A stretch of 64,000 bases of DNA from Microbacterium maritypicum MF109. GTDB taxonomy: Bacteria > Actinomycetota > Actinomycetes > Actinomycetales > Microbacteriaceae. A program made the translations under genes and the position numbers. The DNA lies in contig NZ_ATAO01000002.1 in assembly GCF_000455825.1 (NCBI RefSeq), positions 1 through 64,000 of the forward strand. The letters run 5' to 3'. The notes below the pieces were generated by a model. It was not told the DNA's origin and made no database searches. It worked only from the letters and a program-made list of their open reading frames with translations. Positions 8,691 through 16,116 of this stretch are shown here, one piece after another. Within the stretch, counting starts at the first letter, position 1. Each line of letters starts with the position of its first letter.

Positions 8691-9752
8691 ATGAGGGAAG
8701 ATTCTCCGAACCCTACTTCGTCGACGGTCAGCATCGGCGATGCCGCGCGCGCGCTGAACCTCTCGGAGAAGTCCCTGCGACGCCTTGCTGACCGCGGCGA
8801 CATCCCCTCGACTCGGACCGCAGGCGGCCACCGTCGGTTCACCCTCCCCGCCGTCCGGGCCGCCCTTGGCACGATCGCTCACACAGGGCTCACCCACCGT
8901 GGAGAAGCCGACTGGACCGGCGACGTCGATCTCGTCGATCTCGACGAAGCGATCGTCTGGTCCCGGATCGCCACGGCACTGAGCCTCGACCCGAAATCCG
9001 AAGGGACGAGGATCATGAACTACGCATTCACCGAGATGCTGAACAACGCCATCGACCACAGCGGCGGCGGGCAGGCCATGGTCCGCGTGTGGAGCGCCCC
9101 TGACCAGCTCGCCTTCGAGATCCAGGATGACGGAGTCGGAGCCTACCTCCGACTCCGAGACGGACTCGGACTCGTATCCGTTCTGGATGCGGCCGCGGAA
9201 CTCACCAAGGGAAAGCGCACGACCTGGCCCGAGCGGCACACGGGCGAAGGGATCTTCTTCACCTCGAAGGCTGTGACCGAGTTCCGCCTCTCGGCCAATG
9301 GCATCCGCCTGACGATCGACAATCAACGCGACGACTACGCCCTGGGCGCCTCAGCGGTCACGGAAGGAACGCGCGTCGAGGCCGCACTCGACCTCCCCCC
9401 GACGACGACACTGCGCGAGGTCTTCCAGGAGTTCACAGACGACGATCTCCGATTTTCGCGCAGTCGTCCGCGCATCGAGCTGTTCGGCACAGGGCTCTCT
9501 TTCGTCTCGCGGTCCGAAGCGCGGCGTGTGCTCGCGGACATGACCGACTTCGACGACATCGACATCGACTTCACCGGCGTCGACGACGTCGGGCAGGGTT
9601 TCGTCGACGAGCTGTTCCGCGTGTGGCCATCGCAGAACACGGGCGTCCAGCTGCATCCCCTCAACATGAACGACGCCGTCGCCTTCATGGTTCGTCGCGG
9701 CATCGGGGTCCGGGGGAAGGGCTCTCTTCCCCCGGATGCCGAGTCCGGATAG
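8691..9752 (+). CDS. HTH / GHKL-ATPase / STAS-like (DUF4325) fusion protein
   Basis: Unusual 353-residue three-domain protein. Residues 13-58 form a MerR/excisionase-type helix-turn-helix (SIGDAARALNLSEKSLRRLA, then GGHRRF). Residues 90-200 carry a histidine-kinase-like ATPase with N-box EMLNNAIDHS (115-124), G1 DDGVG (146-150) and GEGIFFTSK (185-193); no phospho-accepting histidine domain is present. Residues about 268-336 match the STAS-like DUF4325 domain (SRSEARRVL, GVDDVGQGFVDELFRVW, LNMNDAVAFM). This joins the ATPase kinase and STAS parts of partner-switching pathways to a DNA-binding head in one chain. I infer an ATP-dependent self-contained transcription switch; its signal is unknown. 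Confidence 0.85.
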   Translation: MREDSPNPTSSTVSIGDAARALNLSEKSLRRLADRGDIPSTRTAGGHRRFTLPAVRAALGTIAHTGLTHRGEADWTGDVDLVDLDEAIVWSRIATALSLDPKSEGTRIMNYAFTEMLNNAIDHSGGGQAMVRVWSAPDQLAFEIQDDGVGAYLRLRDGLGLVSVLDAAAELTKGKRTTWPERHTGEGIFFTSKAVTEFRLSANGIRLTIDNQRDDYALGASAVTEGTRVEAALDLPPTTTLREVFQEFTDDDLRFSRSRPRIELFGTGLSFVSRSEARRVLADMTDFDDIDIDFTGVDDVGQGFVDELFRVWPSQNTGVQLHPLNMNDAVAFMVRRGIGVRGKGSLPPDAESG

Positions 9753-9804
9753 CGTGAGGCGCGAGGGGCGGGGCTCCCTCCATCCGAGAGAGAAAGGACG
9801 CCTC

Positions 9805-9984
9805 ATGGCAGGCAAATTCGAGCTGTACACCGACAAGTCCGGCGAGTACCGGTTCCGCCTGAAGGCCGGCAACGGCGAGGTCATCGCCATAAGCGAGGGC
9901 TACTCGTCGAAGTCCGCCGCTCTGAACGGCATCGACTCCGTGCGCCGCAACGCCGCGGACGCCGAGGTCGTCGAAGCCGACTGA
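9805..9984 (+). CDS. single-repeat DUF1508 (YegP-like) protein
   Basis: Small soluble protein of 59 residues consisting of one DUF1508/UPF0339 unit (GKFELYTDKSGEYRFRLKAGN, then ISEGYSSKSAALNGIDSVRRNA). Many relatives contain two such repeats in about 110 residues, so this is a half-size form. Function is unknown in the family. ATG 9805 is preceded by AGAAAGGA. It lies 52 bases downstream of the HTH-ATPase gene on the same strand and may share its transcript, and is closed by a perfect bidirectional terminator. Confidence 0.88.
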   Translation: MAGKFELYTDKSGEYRFRLKAGNGEVIAISEGYSSKSAALNGIDSVRRNAADAEVVEAD

Positions 9985-10005
9985 GCTCAATACCTACGCT
10001 TCACG

Positions 10006-10047
10006 CCGAGACCCCCTGTCGCAGATGTCTGGGACAGGGGGTCTCGG
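10006..10047. terminator. bidirectional terminator between convergent genes
   Basis: Perfect 15-bp arms, CCGAGACCCCCTGTC (10006-10020) and its complement (10033-10047), with a 12-base loop. It sits between the DUF1508 gene and the convergent amino-acid ABC ATPase gene. Confidence 0.8.
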
Positions 10048-10083
10048 TGATTTCGATGGGTCTCGGCGACCCGGGATCTCGGA

Positions 10084-10839
10084 TCAGAGGACGCGCGAGA
10101 GGAAGTCCTTCGTGCGCTGATGCTGCGGGTTGCCCAGCACCTCGCGCGGGTCGCCTTCCTCGACGATGTGCCCACCGTCCATGAAGATGAGGCGGGATCC
10201 GACTTCGCGTGCGAATCCCATCTCGTGCGTGACGACGAGCATCGTCATCCCCTCGTCGGCCAACGATCGCATGACCTGCAGCACCTCGCCGACCAGCTCG
10301 GGGTCGAGCGCCGAGGTGGGCTCGTCGAACAGCATCATGTCGGGGTTCATGCACAGTGCACGAGCGATCGCCACGCGCTGCTGCTGCCCTCCCGACAGGT
10401 GCCCGGGGTAGGCGTCGGCCTTCTCGGCCAGGCCGACCCGGGTGAGCATGGCGTGCGCGATCAGCTCGGCTTCCTTCTTCGACCGCTTCTTCACGCGCTG
10501 CTGGGCGATCGTGAGATTGCCCAGCACATCGAGGTGCGGGAAGAGGTTGAAGCTCTGGAACACCATGCCGATGCGGGTGCGAACGCGGTCGATGTCGACG
10601 TCGGGGTCGGTGATGTCGATCCCCTCGATCAGCACCTTGCCGCCGGTCGGCTCCTCGAGCAGGTTCACCGAACGCAGCAGCGTCGACTTGCCCGAGCCCG
10701 AGGGTCCGATCACGCACACGACCTCGCCCTTGGTGACGGTGAGGTCGATGCCCTTGAGCACCTCGTTGTCGCCGAACGACTTCACGAGCCCCTGCACGTC
10801 GATCGCGGGGGCGTGGACATCAATCAGGTCGGTGATCAT
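10084..10839 (-). CDS. polar amino acid ABC importer ATPase
   Basis: ATPase subunit of 251 residues of the GlnQ/HisP class. Walker A GPSGSGKS (45-52), [11 protein letters not shown], signature LSGGQQQR, Walker [15 protein letters not shown] and VTHEMGFA are intact; there is no C-terminal regulatory domain, as usual in this class. The ATG at 10839 overlaps the permease stop by four bases (ATGA); an open extension into the permease gene was disregarded. Last gene of a binding protein-permease-ATPase operon. Confidence 0.93.
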   Translation of the reverse strand: MITDLIDVHAPAIDVQGLVKSFGDNEVLKGIDLTVTKGEVVCVIGPSGSGKSTLLRSVNLLEEPTGGKVLIEGIDITDPDVDIDRVRTRIGMVFQSFNLFPHLDVLGNLTIAQQRVKKRSKKEAELIAHAMLTRVGLAEKADAYPGHLSGGQQQRVAIARALCMNPDMMLFDEPTSALDPELVGEVLQVMRSLADEGMTMLVVTHEMGFAREVGSRLIFMDGGHIVEEGDPREVLGNPQHQRTKDFLSRVL

Positions 10840-11633
10840 CGCTGCCTCGACATCCGTCGCTCCAGCCACGCACTGAAGCGCGTGAGCGGGATCGTCACGA
10901 TCAGGTACAGGATCGCCGCCATGATCAGCGGCGTTCCGTTCGCGTTCTGCGTGCTCGCATCGCGGGCGAAGGTCGTGAGCTCCTTCGACCAGATGAACGA
11001 ACCCGCCACGAAGAGCAGCGACGTGTCCTTCAGCAGCAGCACGAACTCGTTGGTCAGAGGCGGGATGATGATCCGGAACCCCTGCGGCACGATGATCCAG
11101 AACGTCGTCTTCATGGGCGACATGCCGAGGGAGCGCGCCGCCTCGGTCTGGCCCTTCGGAACGGCCTGGATGCCCGCACGGATCGTCTCGGCCATGTATG
11201 CCGAGGCGACGAGGACGAGACCGATGAGACCGAGCACGACCGGTCCGCCCAGCTTCGTGCCGGGCACGCCCAGCGCGATCGGCAGGATGAACGCGATGCC
11301 GAAGATCGTGAGGATCGCGGGGAGCCCCCGGAACAACTCGATCCAGCACGTCGCGATCCACCGGAACGGCGCGATGGTCGACAGCTTCATCAGTGCCAGC
11401 ACGACTCCGAGCAGCAGCCCCCCGGCGAAGGCAACGGCCGTGAACCACAGCGTGTTGACCAACGCGGTCGTGATGATCCCGGGGAACATCTTCGCCGCGA
11501 CTTCAGGATTGAAGAACAGCGGGCCGATCTTCGCCCAGTCGGTGCTCACGATCGCCCAGACGGCGATCGCGATCAGCACCGCGTAGACCGTGTAGCGATA
11601 CAGCTTGCTCTTGGTGGTACGCCTCAACGCCAT
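10836..11633 (-). CDS. polar amino acid ABC importer permease
   Basis: Membrane subunit of 265 residues of the HisM/GlnP class. The His/Glu/Gln/Arg/opine signature is seen around [20 protein letters not shown], followed by the EAA-type loop [20 protein letters not shown]. About five hydrophobic helices; the basic N terminus ([11 protein letters not shown]) faces the cytoplasm. Only one permease gene is present, so the channel is probably a homodimer. Lies 34 bases after the binding-protein gene and overlaps the ATPase gene. Confidence 0.92.
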   Translation of the reverse strand: MALRRTTKSKLYRYTVYAVLIAIAVWAIVSTDWAKIGPLFFNPEVAAKMFPGIITTALVNTLWFTAVAFAGGLLLGVVLALMKLSTIAPFRWIATCWIELFRGLPAILTIFGIAFILPIALGVPGTKLGGPVVLGLIGLVLVASAYMAETIRAGIQAVPKGQTEAARSLGMSPMKTTFWIIVPQGFRIIIPPLTNEFVLLLKDTSLLFVAGSFIWSKELTTFARDASTQNANGTPLIMAAILYLIVTIPLTRFSAWLERRMSRQR

Positions 11634-11667
11634 CGTCGAGGACCTCCCGCTCTACCGACCCCGCCGG

Positions 11668-12486
11668 TCACTTGGCCGCAAGGTACTCGTCGTAGATCTT
11701 CTGGTATCCGCCGTCGTCCTGGAGCTCCTTGAGCGCCTTGTTGACCGCGTCGCGCAGCTCGTCCTTCTCGCCCTTGGCGAAGGCGAAGCCGTACGACTCG
11801 TCGGTCGGGTACGTCTCGACGATCTTGTAGTCGGGGTCGTCCTGCTCGTGCACGTAGTTGACGGGCTGGTCCTGCAGGATGGCGTCGATCTGACCCGCCT
11901 GCATGGCCGGCCACAGCTCACCGTCCGAGGGGTACTGCACCAGCTGCGCACCCGGAGCGTTCTCGCCCGCGTAGGTCTCGCCGGTGGTGCCCTGCTGCAC
12001 GCCGACGTTCTTGCCGTCGAGGTCGTCGATCGACTTGATGTCCGAGTCGGCGCGCACGAGGAGCGACTGCAGCGAGTCGACGTACGGGTCGGAGAAGTCG
12101 ATGTTCGCCTTGCGCTCGTCGGTGATGGTCATCGCAGAGGCACCGATGTCGCACGTGCCGGCGGCGAGCGTGGTGCCGGACTGGAGCGCGTCGAAGCCCA
12201 CGTCCTGCACGGCGAGCTTCAGGTCGATCTTCTCGGCGATCGCACTGAGCAGGTCGATGTCAAAGCCCGAGTAGCCGGTCTCGCTGGAGGGGTCCTCGAC
12301 CTCGAACGGCGGGTAGGGGACGTCGGAGCACACAGTGAGGGTTCCGGCCTCGACGAGACCGTACTTGTCGTCGGCGGCGGGAGCGTCACTGCTTCCCGCG
12401 TCGGATGATCCGGTGGCGCAGCCGGCGAGCGCGAGGGTGGCCGTCGCCACGAGGGCGAGACCGGCGATGAGGTTGCGACGAGGCAT
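11668..12486 (-). CDS. polar amino acid ABC importer substrate-binding lipoprotein
   Basis: Solute-binding protein family 3, 272 residues. Signal peptide with lipobox LAGC (Cys23), then YGLVEAGTLTVCSDVPYPPFE, the typical ligand-cleft start, and GFDIDLLSAIAEKI. These are hallmarks of polar amino acid binders (Gln/Glu/His/Arg-like); exact ligand unknown. ATG 12486 follows AGGAG; 31 further upstream codons are open but precede the ribosome site and would place the signal peptide internally. First gene of the operon, with a candidate promoter at 12539-12567. Confidence 0.92.
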   Translation of the reverse strand: MPRRNLIAGLALVATATLALAGCATGSSDAGSSDAPAADDKYGLVEAGTLTVCSDVPYPPFEVEDPSSETGYSGFDIDLLSAIAEKIDLKLAVQDVGFDALQSGTTLAAGTCDIGASAMTITDERKANIDFSDPYVDSLQSLLVRADSDIKSIDDLDGKNVGVQQGTTGETYAGENAPGAQLVQYPSDGELWPAMQAGQIDAILQDQPVNYVHEQDDPDYKIVETYPTDESYGFAFAKGEKDELRDAVNKALKELQDDGGYQKIYDEYLAAK

Positions 12487-12538
12487 GTCGGCTCCTGTGA
12501 GTCGAGGGCACGGAGGCCCGCTGACGGGTAGGAGTTCA

Positions 12539-12567
12539 TCTAAACATGCGGCTCGTCGCGTGACCAA
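12539..12567 (-). promoter_or_regulatory. promoter of the amino acid importer operon
   Basis: On the minus strand TTGGTC (12562-12567) and TTTAGA (12539-12544) are separated by 17 bases, giving a leader of about 46 bases before the ATG at 12486. The rest of 12487-12658 holds no gene that I can support. Confidence 0.5.
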
Positions 12568-12658
12568 TGACATCGGCATCCGCGCGCATTACGTTTGTGT
12601 TGCAAGTACGCCCCGATCACACGTGGAAACCGAGTTCCTGGGACGGTGCGACGCGGTG

Positions 12659-12961
12659 TCAGACCTCGAAGTCGACGGCGACGCGCGAGGCGACGACCGA
12701 TCGGATGTACGCGGCGACCTCGGCGTGCGCGGGGTGCACCTGGTACTCGTCGATCGCCGCGACCGAGGGGAAGTCCGCGACGAGCGTGACGTCCCAGTTC
12801 GCCTCCGGATAGGCGACGTTCGCGCCGGCGGAGATAGAGAGGAGTTGCGGGACGACACCGTCGAGAGCGTTCAGCCGGCGAGCGACCTCGGCAGCCTGGG
12901 CACCGCGCTCGGCGGCGTCTTCGGCGGCGAGCTTCCAGGTCACGACATGGCGGATCGTCAC
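12659..12961 (-). CDS. Dabb family (stress-responsive A/B barrel) protein
   Basis: A 100-residue dimeric alpha+beta barrel protein. The Dabb signature appears as IRHVVTWKL at the N terminus and YPEANWDVTLVADFPSVAAIDEYQVHPAH in the middle, which is the typical metal-free barrel with a conserved His-Pro. Biochemical role is unassigned in most bacteria. GTG 12961 overlaps the stop of the glutaredoxin-like gene (GTGA), making it the third gene of a coupled operon with rhodanese and glutaredoxin, which hints at thiol or oxidative-stress physiology (inference). Confidence 0.88.
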   Translation of the reverse strand: MTIRHVVTWKLAAEDAAERGAQAAEVARRLNALDGVVPQLLSISAGANVAYPEANWDVTLVADFPSVAAIDEYQVHPAHAEVAAYIRSVVASRVAVDFEV

Positions 12962-13254
12962 AGGGCTTCCTTCAGTTCGGTCGGGGATTCACCACGGAGT
13001 GCGCCTTCGAGCGCCTCTCGCAGCCGGTCGGGCGAGACGCGCCAATGCGCGTGCAGCTCGCCGTCGATCAGCACGACCGGAATCTTCTCCCACCACAGCT
13101 CGTACAGCGCGGGATCGTCCTGGATCGACGCCTCGACGATCTCGATCTGCTCGGCGGCGGCGTCGGGCAGCTCGGCGACGACGGCATCGATGACGTCGGA
13201 GGCGACGTCGCACAGATGGCAGTCGGGCTTGCCGATGAGAGTCAGCGTGGTCAC
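12958..13254 (-). CDS. glutaredoxin-like thiol-disulfide protein
   Basis: Small redox protein of 98 residues with N-terminal KPDCHLCD, a CxxC active site at Cys12/Cys15, followed by a thioredoxin-like fold (DUF836/glutaredoxin-2 type). The cis-proline region reads KIPVVLIDGELHAHW. GTG 13254 overlaps the rhodanese stop; the in-frame upstream codons are inside that gene. It probably exchanges disulfides with mycothiol, thioredoxin or sulfur carried by the neighbouring rhodanese; partner unknown. Confidence 0.88.
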   Translation of the reverse strand: MTTLTLIGKPDCHLCDVASDVIDAVVAELPDAAAEQIEIVEASIQDDPALYELWWEKIPVVLIDGELHAHWRVSPDRLREALEGALRGESPTELKEAL

Positions 13255-13553
13255 GCCGACGGCACCTCGACCGCGCGGCCCTGGGCGATCCACTCGCCGG
13301 TGCCGCCCTCGACGTTCGTGGCGTCGTAACCGCGCGACTCCAGAGCCTCGACCACACGAGCCGAGCGCCCGCCTGCCTGGCAGATGACGTCGAACGCCTC
13401 GGCAGGCAGCTCTTCCAGCCGGTTGCCGATCTCGGACATCGGGATGTTGACGGCCCCCGGCACATGACCGGCAGCGAACTCGTCCACCTCCCGCACATCG
13501 ATGAGCGGGGTACCGGTGCGCTCGGCGAGCTCGGTGACGGTGATCGACTTCAT
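13251..13553 (-). CDS. single-domain rhodanese-like sulfurtransferase
   Basis: One rhodanese domain, 100 residues. The active-site loop CQAGGRS carries Cys58, which would hold the persulfide; LIDVREVDEFAAGHVPGAVNIP is the classic CH2A-type motif. It moves sulfane sulfur, with acceptor unknown. ATG 13553 follows GAGAGGA; an ATG 39 bases upstream is possible but lacks a ribosome site. First gene of a three-gene coupled operon with glutaredoxin-like and Dabb proteins. Confidence 0.9.
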   Translation of the reverse strand: MKSITVTELAERTGTPLIDVREVDEFAAGHVPGAVNIPMSEIGNRLEELPAEAFDVICQAGGRSARVVEALESRGYDATNVEGGTGEWIAQGRAVEVPSA

Positions 13554-13594
13554 GACATCCTCTCGGCGGGACGGAGATGCGGCCGGAGACACAA

Positions 13595-13618
13595 AGCGCC
13601 CGTCCGAAGACAGGCGCT
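13595..13618 (-). terminator. bS22 gene terminator with UUCG loop
   Basis: Read on the minus strand, AGCGCCTGTC and GACGGGCGCT form a 10-bp stem (one G-U pair) closed by a TTCG tetraloop and followed by TTTGTGT. It starts 14 bases after the stop of the bS22 gene and separates it from the rhodanese operon. Confidence 0.85.
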
Positions 13619-13631
13619 CGTGTCTGGTCGC

Positions 13632-13730
13632 TTACTTCTTGTTGCGACGCTGGTGGCGAGTCTTACGAAGCAGCTTGCGGTGCTTCTTCTTCGCCATGCG
13701 CTTGCGGCGCTTCTTGATGACAGAACCCAC
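13632..13730 (-). CDS. 30S ribosomal protein bS22 (AURKAIP1/COX24-type mini-protein)
   Basis: A 32-residue extremely basic protein beginning GSVIKKRRKRMAKKKHRKLL and ending RNKK. This matches the short actinobacterial bS22 protein found in mycobacterial small ribosomal subunits and annotated elsewhere as AURKAIP1/COX24-domain protein. It would bind 16S rRNA in the decoding region. Start is GTG 13730 with GAGG ten bases upstream; TAA stop at 13632. Single-gene unit with its own hairpin terminator. Confidence 0.93.
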   Translation of the reverse strand: MGSVIKKRRKRMAKKKHRKLLRKTRHQRRNKK

Positions 13731-13754
13731 GGAAACCTCACTAAGTCAGTGGCT

Positions 13755-13838
13755 GGGTGTCGCCGAAATCGGACACCCGGGTACGGGCACGGAAAATGCC
13801 TCGGGTCAGTCTAGCAAACCCGAAGGCGTCGCCTGTCA
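13755..13838 (-). promoter_or_regulatory. possible bS22 promoter and leader hairpin
   Basis: Minus-strand TAGACT (13808-13813) is a plausible -10 with TGACAG (13833-13838) about 19 bases upstream. The resulting leader holds an inverted repeat GGGTGTC/GACACCC (13755-13761, 13772-13778) and CACT/AGTG just before the ribosome site. No other gene was seen in 13731-13886. Confidence 0.35.
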
Positions 13839-13886
13839 CACGCATCGACCGCCCGCAGGCGGCGGAGCACGAGAAGGCGATCGACG

Positions 13887-14078
13887 TCAGCCGACGTCGG
13901 CGATCGGGCGCTGCAGCGCATCAGCCACAGCGGACTCGGGTACGCGATAGCTGCGCCCGAAACGGACGGCCGGCAACTCCCCCGCATGGACCAGCCGATA
14001 CACGGTCATCTTGGACACGCGCATGAGCTCTGCGACCTCAGCAACCGTGAGGAATCGGACGTCAGGAACCTCGGGCAT
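13887..14078 (-). CDS. BldC-like helix-turn-helix DNA-binding protein
   Basis: A 63-residue MerR/excisionase-type DNA-binding domain without effector domain: VRFLTVAEVAELMRVSKMTVYRLVHAGELPAVRFGRSYRVPESAV. This size and motif are those of the BldC group of actinobacterial developmental regulators, which bind DNA cooperatively. Start ATG 14078 was chosen because AAAGGGG lies upstream; an ATG nine codons earlier lacks a site. Downstream targets are unknown. It has its own promoter (TTTACA-18-TAGAGT). Confidence 0.88.
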   Translation of the reverse strand: MPEVPDVRFLTVAEVAELMRVSKMTVYRLVHAGELPAVRFGRSYRVPESAVADALQRPIADVG

Positions 14079-14105
14079 CCCACGTACCCCTTTCTCGATG
14101 TGCAC

Positions 14106-14135
14106 ACTCTATGTGGTAGCTGGGACGCGTGTAAA
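14106..14135 (-). promoter_or_regulatory. promoter of the BldC-like gene
   Basis: Minus-strand TTTACA (14130-14135), 18-base spacer, TAGAGT (14106-14111). Predicted start near 14099, about 21 bases before the ATG at 14078. Confidence 0.6.
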
Positions 14136-14187
14136 CCTCTGTGACTCGTGTGATCAGTGAGGTGCGACCGACCGCGAGAGCTCAGGT

Positions 14188-15120
14188 TCAGCCGGACTTC
14201 TTCGCCTTCGCCGACCGCTCCCTGGCCTCCCGCCATGTCTGACGCTCGATCTTGCGGGCCGACCGCAGAGCCTTCTCAGCCTCGCGCACCGCCTTCTGCG
14301 CCTCTTTGAGCCGACGATCCCCGGACAACTCGGCCGGGTCGACGTCGATCCACTCCGTCGCCTCGGCGTGCATCTCTCCGCGGTCGAGACCCGTGAGGTA
14401 CGCCGCGACCCCGTCGAGGGTCCGCTCGACGGCGAACCGGAACGGATCGGCCGTCGAGGTGAACACATCATCTTCGATCGCGCGACGGAGCGCGGGGAAC
14501 TCCTCGGCCGTGATCACCCGATCGAAGAGAGCGGCTTCGTGCGCGGCCACCTCATCCGGGGTGAGTCCCGTGCCGCGGGACTGCTCGGTGTAGCCGGCCT
14601 GCACGATCCCGCACCAGCGGGCATGCCCGGTCACCGCGAGCGCGACGGCCATGCGCTCTTCCGTCGTCAGCGCGGTGCCGTCGAGAGCGGCGAGCCCGGC
14701 ATCCAGCCAGGCCGAGCTGTTCGGGGTGATCGGCGATCCGGTGATCGGCAGGGACAGCATCCAGGGATGGCGCAGGTAGAGCTTGACCTGCTCTTCATAC
14801 AGGGCGATCAGTCGTCCGCGCCAGCCGTCCGCCTCGAGGTGGCTCTGCGGCGGCAGCCCTGTCGCCTCTTCCTGCATCAGCAGCAGCAGATCGTCCTTCG
14901 CCGTCACGTATCGGTACAGCGACATCGGCGTGAATCCGAGCCGCGCCGCGACCGCGGCCATCGACACGGCGCCGATCCCCTCGGCGTCCGCCAGCTCGAC
15001 GGCAGCGTCGACGATCTTCTCGACGCTCATCTCGCGCTTGGGACCACGCTGCGGGTTCGCGGCGACACCCCACGCCAGCGCGATCCCGCGTGGCAGCTCC
15101 GGCGGCTCCGTCTCAGTCAT
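14188..15120 (-). CDS. TetR family transcriptional repressor
   Basis: Long TetR-type regulator of 310 residues. The helix-turn-helix lies around residues 31-82 (SVEKIVDAAVELADAEG, then LGFTPMSLYRYVTAKDDLL). The C-terminal part resembles the tetracycline-repressor ligand domain, then a Lys/Arg/Glu-rich helical tail of about 50 residues (EAQKAVREAEKALRSARKIER) that is longer than usual. Divergent from a DrrAB-like exporter, so it probably represses it and itself until a drug-like ligand binds. TAGGAT ends six bases before the ATG, consistent with a leaderless start, and a perfect palindrome overlies that promoter. Confidence 0.9.
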   Translation of the reverse strand: MTETEPPELPRGIALAWGVAANPQRGPKREMSVEKIVDAAVELADAEGIGAVSMAAVAARLGFTPMSLYRYVTAKDDLLLLMQEEATGLPPQSHLEADGWRGRLIALYEEQVKLYLRHPWMLSLPITGSPITPNSSAWLDAGLAALDGTALTTEERMAVALAVTGHARWCGIVQAGYTEQSRGTGLTPDEVAAHEAALFDRVITAEEFPALRRAIEDDVFTSTADPFRFAVERTLDGVAAYLTGLDRGEMHAEATEWIDVDPAELSGDRRLKEAQKAVREAEKALRSARKIERQTWREARERSAKAKKSG

Positions 15121-15126
15121 GCGCTC

Positions 15127-15209
15127 ATCCTACTTCTGTTTATCAGCTAAACAGTGTGTTACGGTCATACACAGTTGCGTTGGTGATACACAGTTTTCTA
15201 CATACACAG
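15127..15209. promoter_or_regulatory. divergent tetR/exporter control region
   Basis: CTGTTTATCAGCTAAACAG (15136-15154) is a perfect 7-bp inverted repeat with 5-base spacer, immediately upstream of the tetR -10 TAGGAT (15127-15132). Towards the exporter, ATACACAG occurs three times in direct orientation (15167-15174, 15186-15193, 15202-15209). The palindrome is the likely TetR operator; the repeats may be extra binding sites. Confidence 0.6.
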
Positions 15210-15222
15210 AAAGGAGCGCCTG

Positions 15223-16116
15223 ATGGAGACAGCCATCGAGGTGCAGGGGCTGCGCAAGGCCTTCGGGAACAAGACCGTCGTCGACGGACTGGATTTCGCG
15301 GTCGCCCGCGGCGAGGTCTTCGCCCTGCTCGGGCCGAACGGCGCCGGCAAGACCACGACGATCAACATCCTCACCACCCTCACCGCGGCAGACGCCGGCT
15401 CGGCGCGGGTCGCCGGCTGGGACATCGGGACGCAGGCGATCGAGGTCCGGCGACGGATCAGCCTCACCGGCCAGGCGGCAGCCGTCGACGATGCACTGAG
15501 CGCGACCGAGAACGTCGTCATGTTCGCGCGGCTCGCCGGGCTCGGACGGGCAGCTGCACGACGACGTGCCGCCGACCTGATCGACCAGTTCGACCTCACG
15601 GATGCCGCCTCCCGCATGGTGCGCACGTTCTCCGGAGGAATGCGACGTCGCCTCGACCTCGCCCTGAGCTTCGTGGTGACGCCGGAGGTGCTGTTCCTCG
15701 ACGAGCCCACCACAGGTCTGGACACCCGCAGCCGTCGGGCGTTGTGGGACATCATCCGCATGCTGGCGAAGGCGGGGACGACGGTCTTCCTCACCACCCA
15801 GTACCTGGAGGAGGCCGATCAGCTGGCAGACCGCATCGCGGTGCTGCATGACGGCAGGGTCGCCGCCCTCGGCACGCCTGCCGCATTGAAGGCGCGCGTC
15901 GGCGGAGACACCGTCGAACTCCACGACAGCCGCGGCGAGCTTCGCCGGCAGATCCCCACCGATGGCACGGTCGCCGATCTCCGGCGAGCGCTCGACGTGC
16001 TCGACGAAGACGGAGAGGACGGCACCGTGACCCTGCGCCGCCCCACCCTCGACGACGTGTTCCTCGCCGTCACCGCGCCTTCCCCCATCGACCACCCCGT
16101 GAAGGAGCTCGCATGA
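15223..16116 (+). CDS. DrrA-like ABC exporter ATPase
   Basis: ATPase of 297 residues of the daunorubicin-resistance (DrrA) class. Walker A GPNGAGKT (37-44), signature FSGGMRRR (136-143), Walker B LFLDEPTTGLD (157-167) and LTTQYLEEADQ are present, with a C-terminal stabilising segment ending in RPTLDDVFLAVT as in DrrA. It powers export of a lipophilic compound through the adjacent permease. ATG 15223 follows AAGGAG and its stop overlaps the permease ATG (ATGA). Probably induced through the divergent TetR. Confidence 0.93.
   Translation: METAIEVQGLRKAFGNKTVVDGLDFAVARGEVFALLGPNGAGKTTTINILTTLTAADAGSARVAGWDIGTQAIEVRRRISLTGQAAAVDDALSATENVVMFARLAGLGRAAARRRAADLIDQFDLTDAASRMVRTFSGGMRRRLDLALSFVVTPEVLFLDEPTTGLDTRSRRALWDIIRMLAKAGTTVFLTTQYLEEADQLADRIAVLHDGRVAALGTPAALKARVGGDTVELHDSRGELRRQIPTDGTVADLRRALDVLDEDGEDGTVTLRRPTLDDVFLAVTAPSPIDHPVKELA

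Noticed and set aside
12487..12579. 31-codon N-terminal extension of the amino acid binding lipoprotein
   Set aside because: It would precede the AGGAG ribosome site and place the signal peptide internally.
15167..15209. ATACACAG triplet as a CRISPR-like array
   Set aside because: Repeats are only 8 bp with 8-11 bp between them and there are no cas genes; better explained as protein-binding sites.
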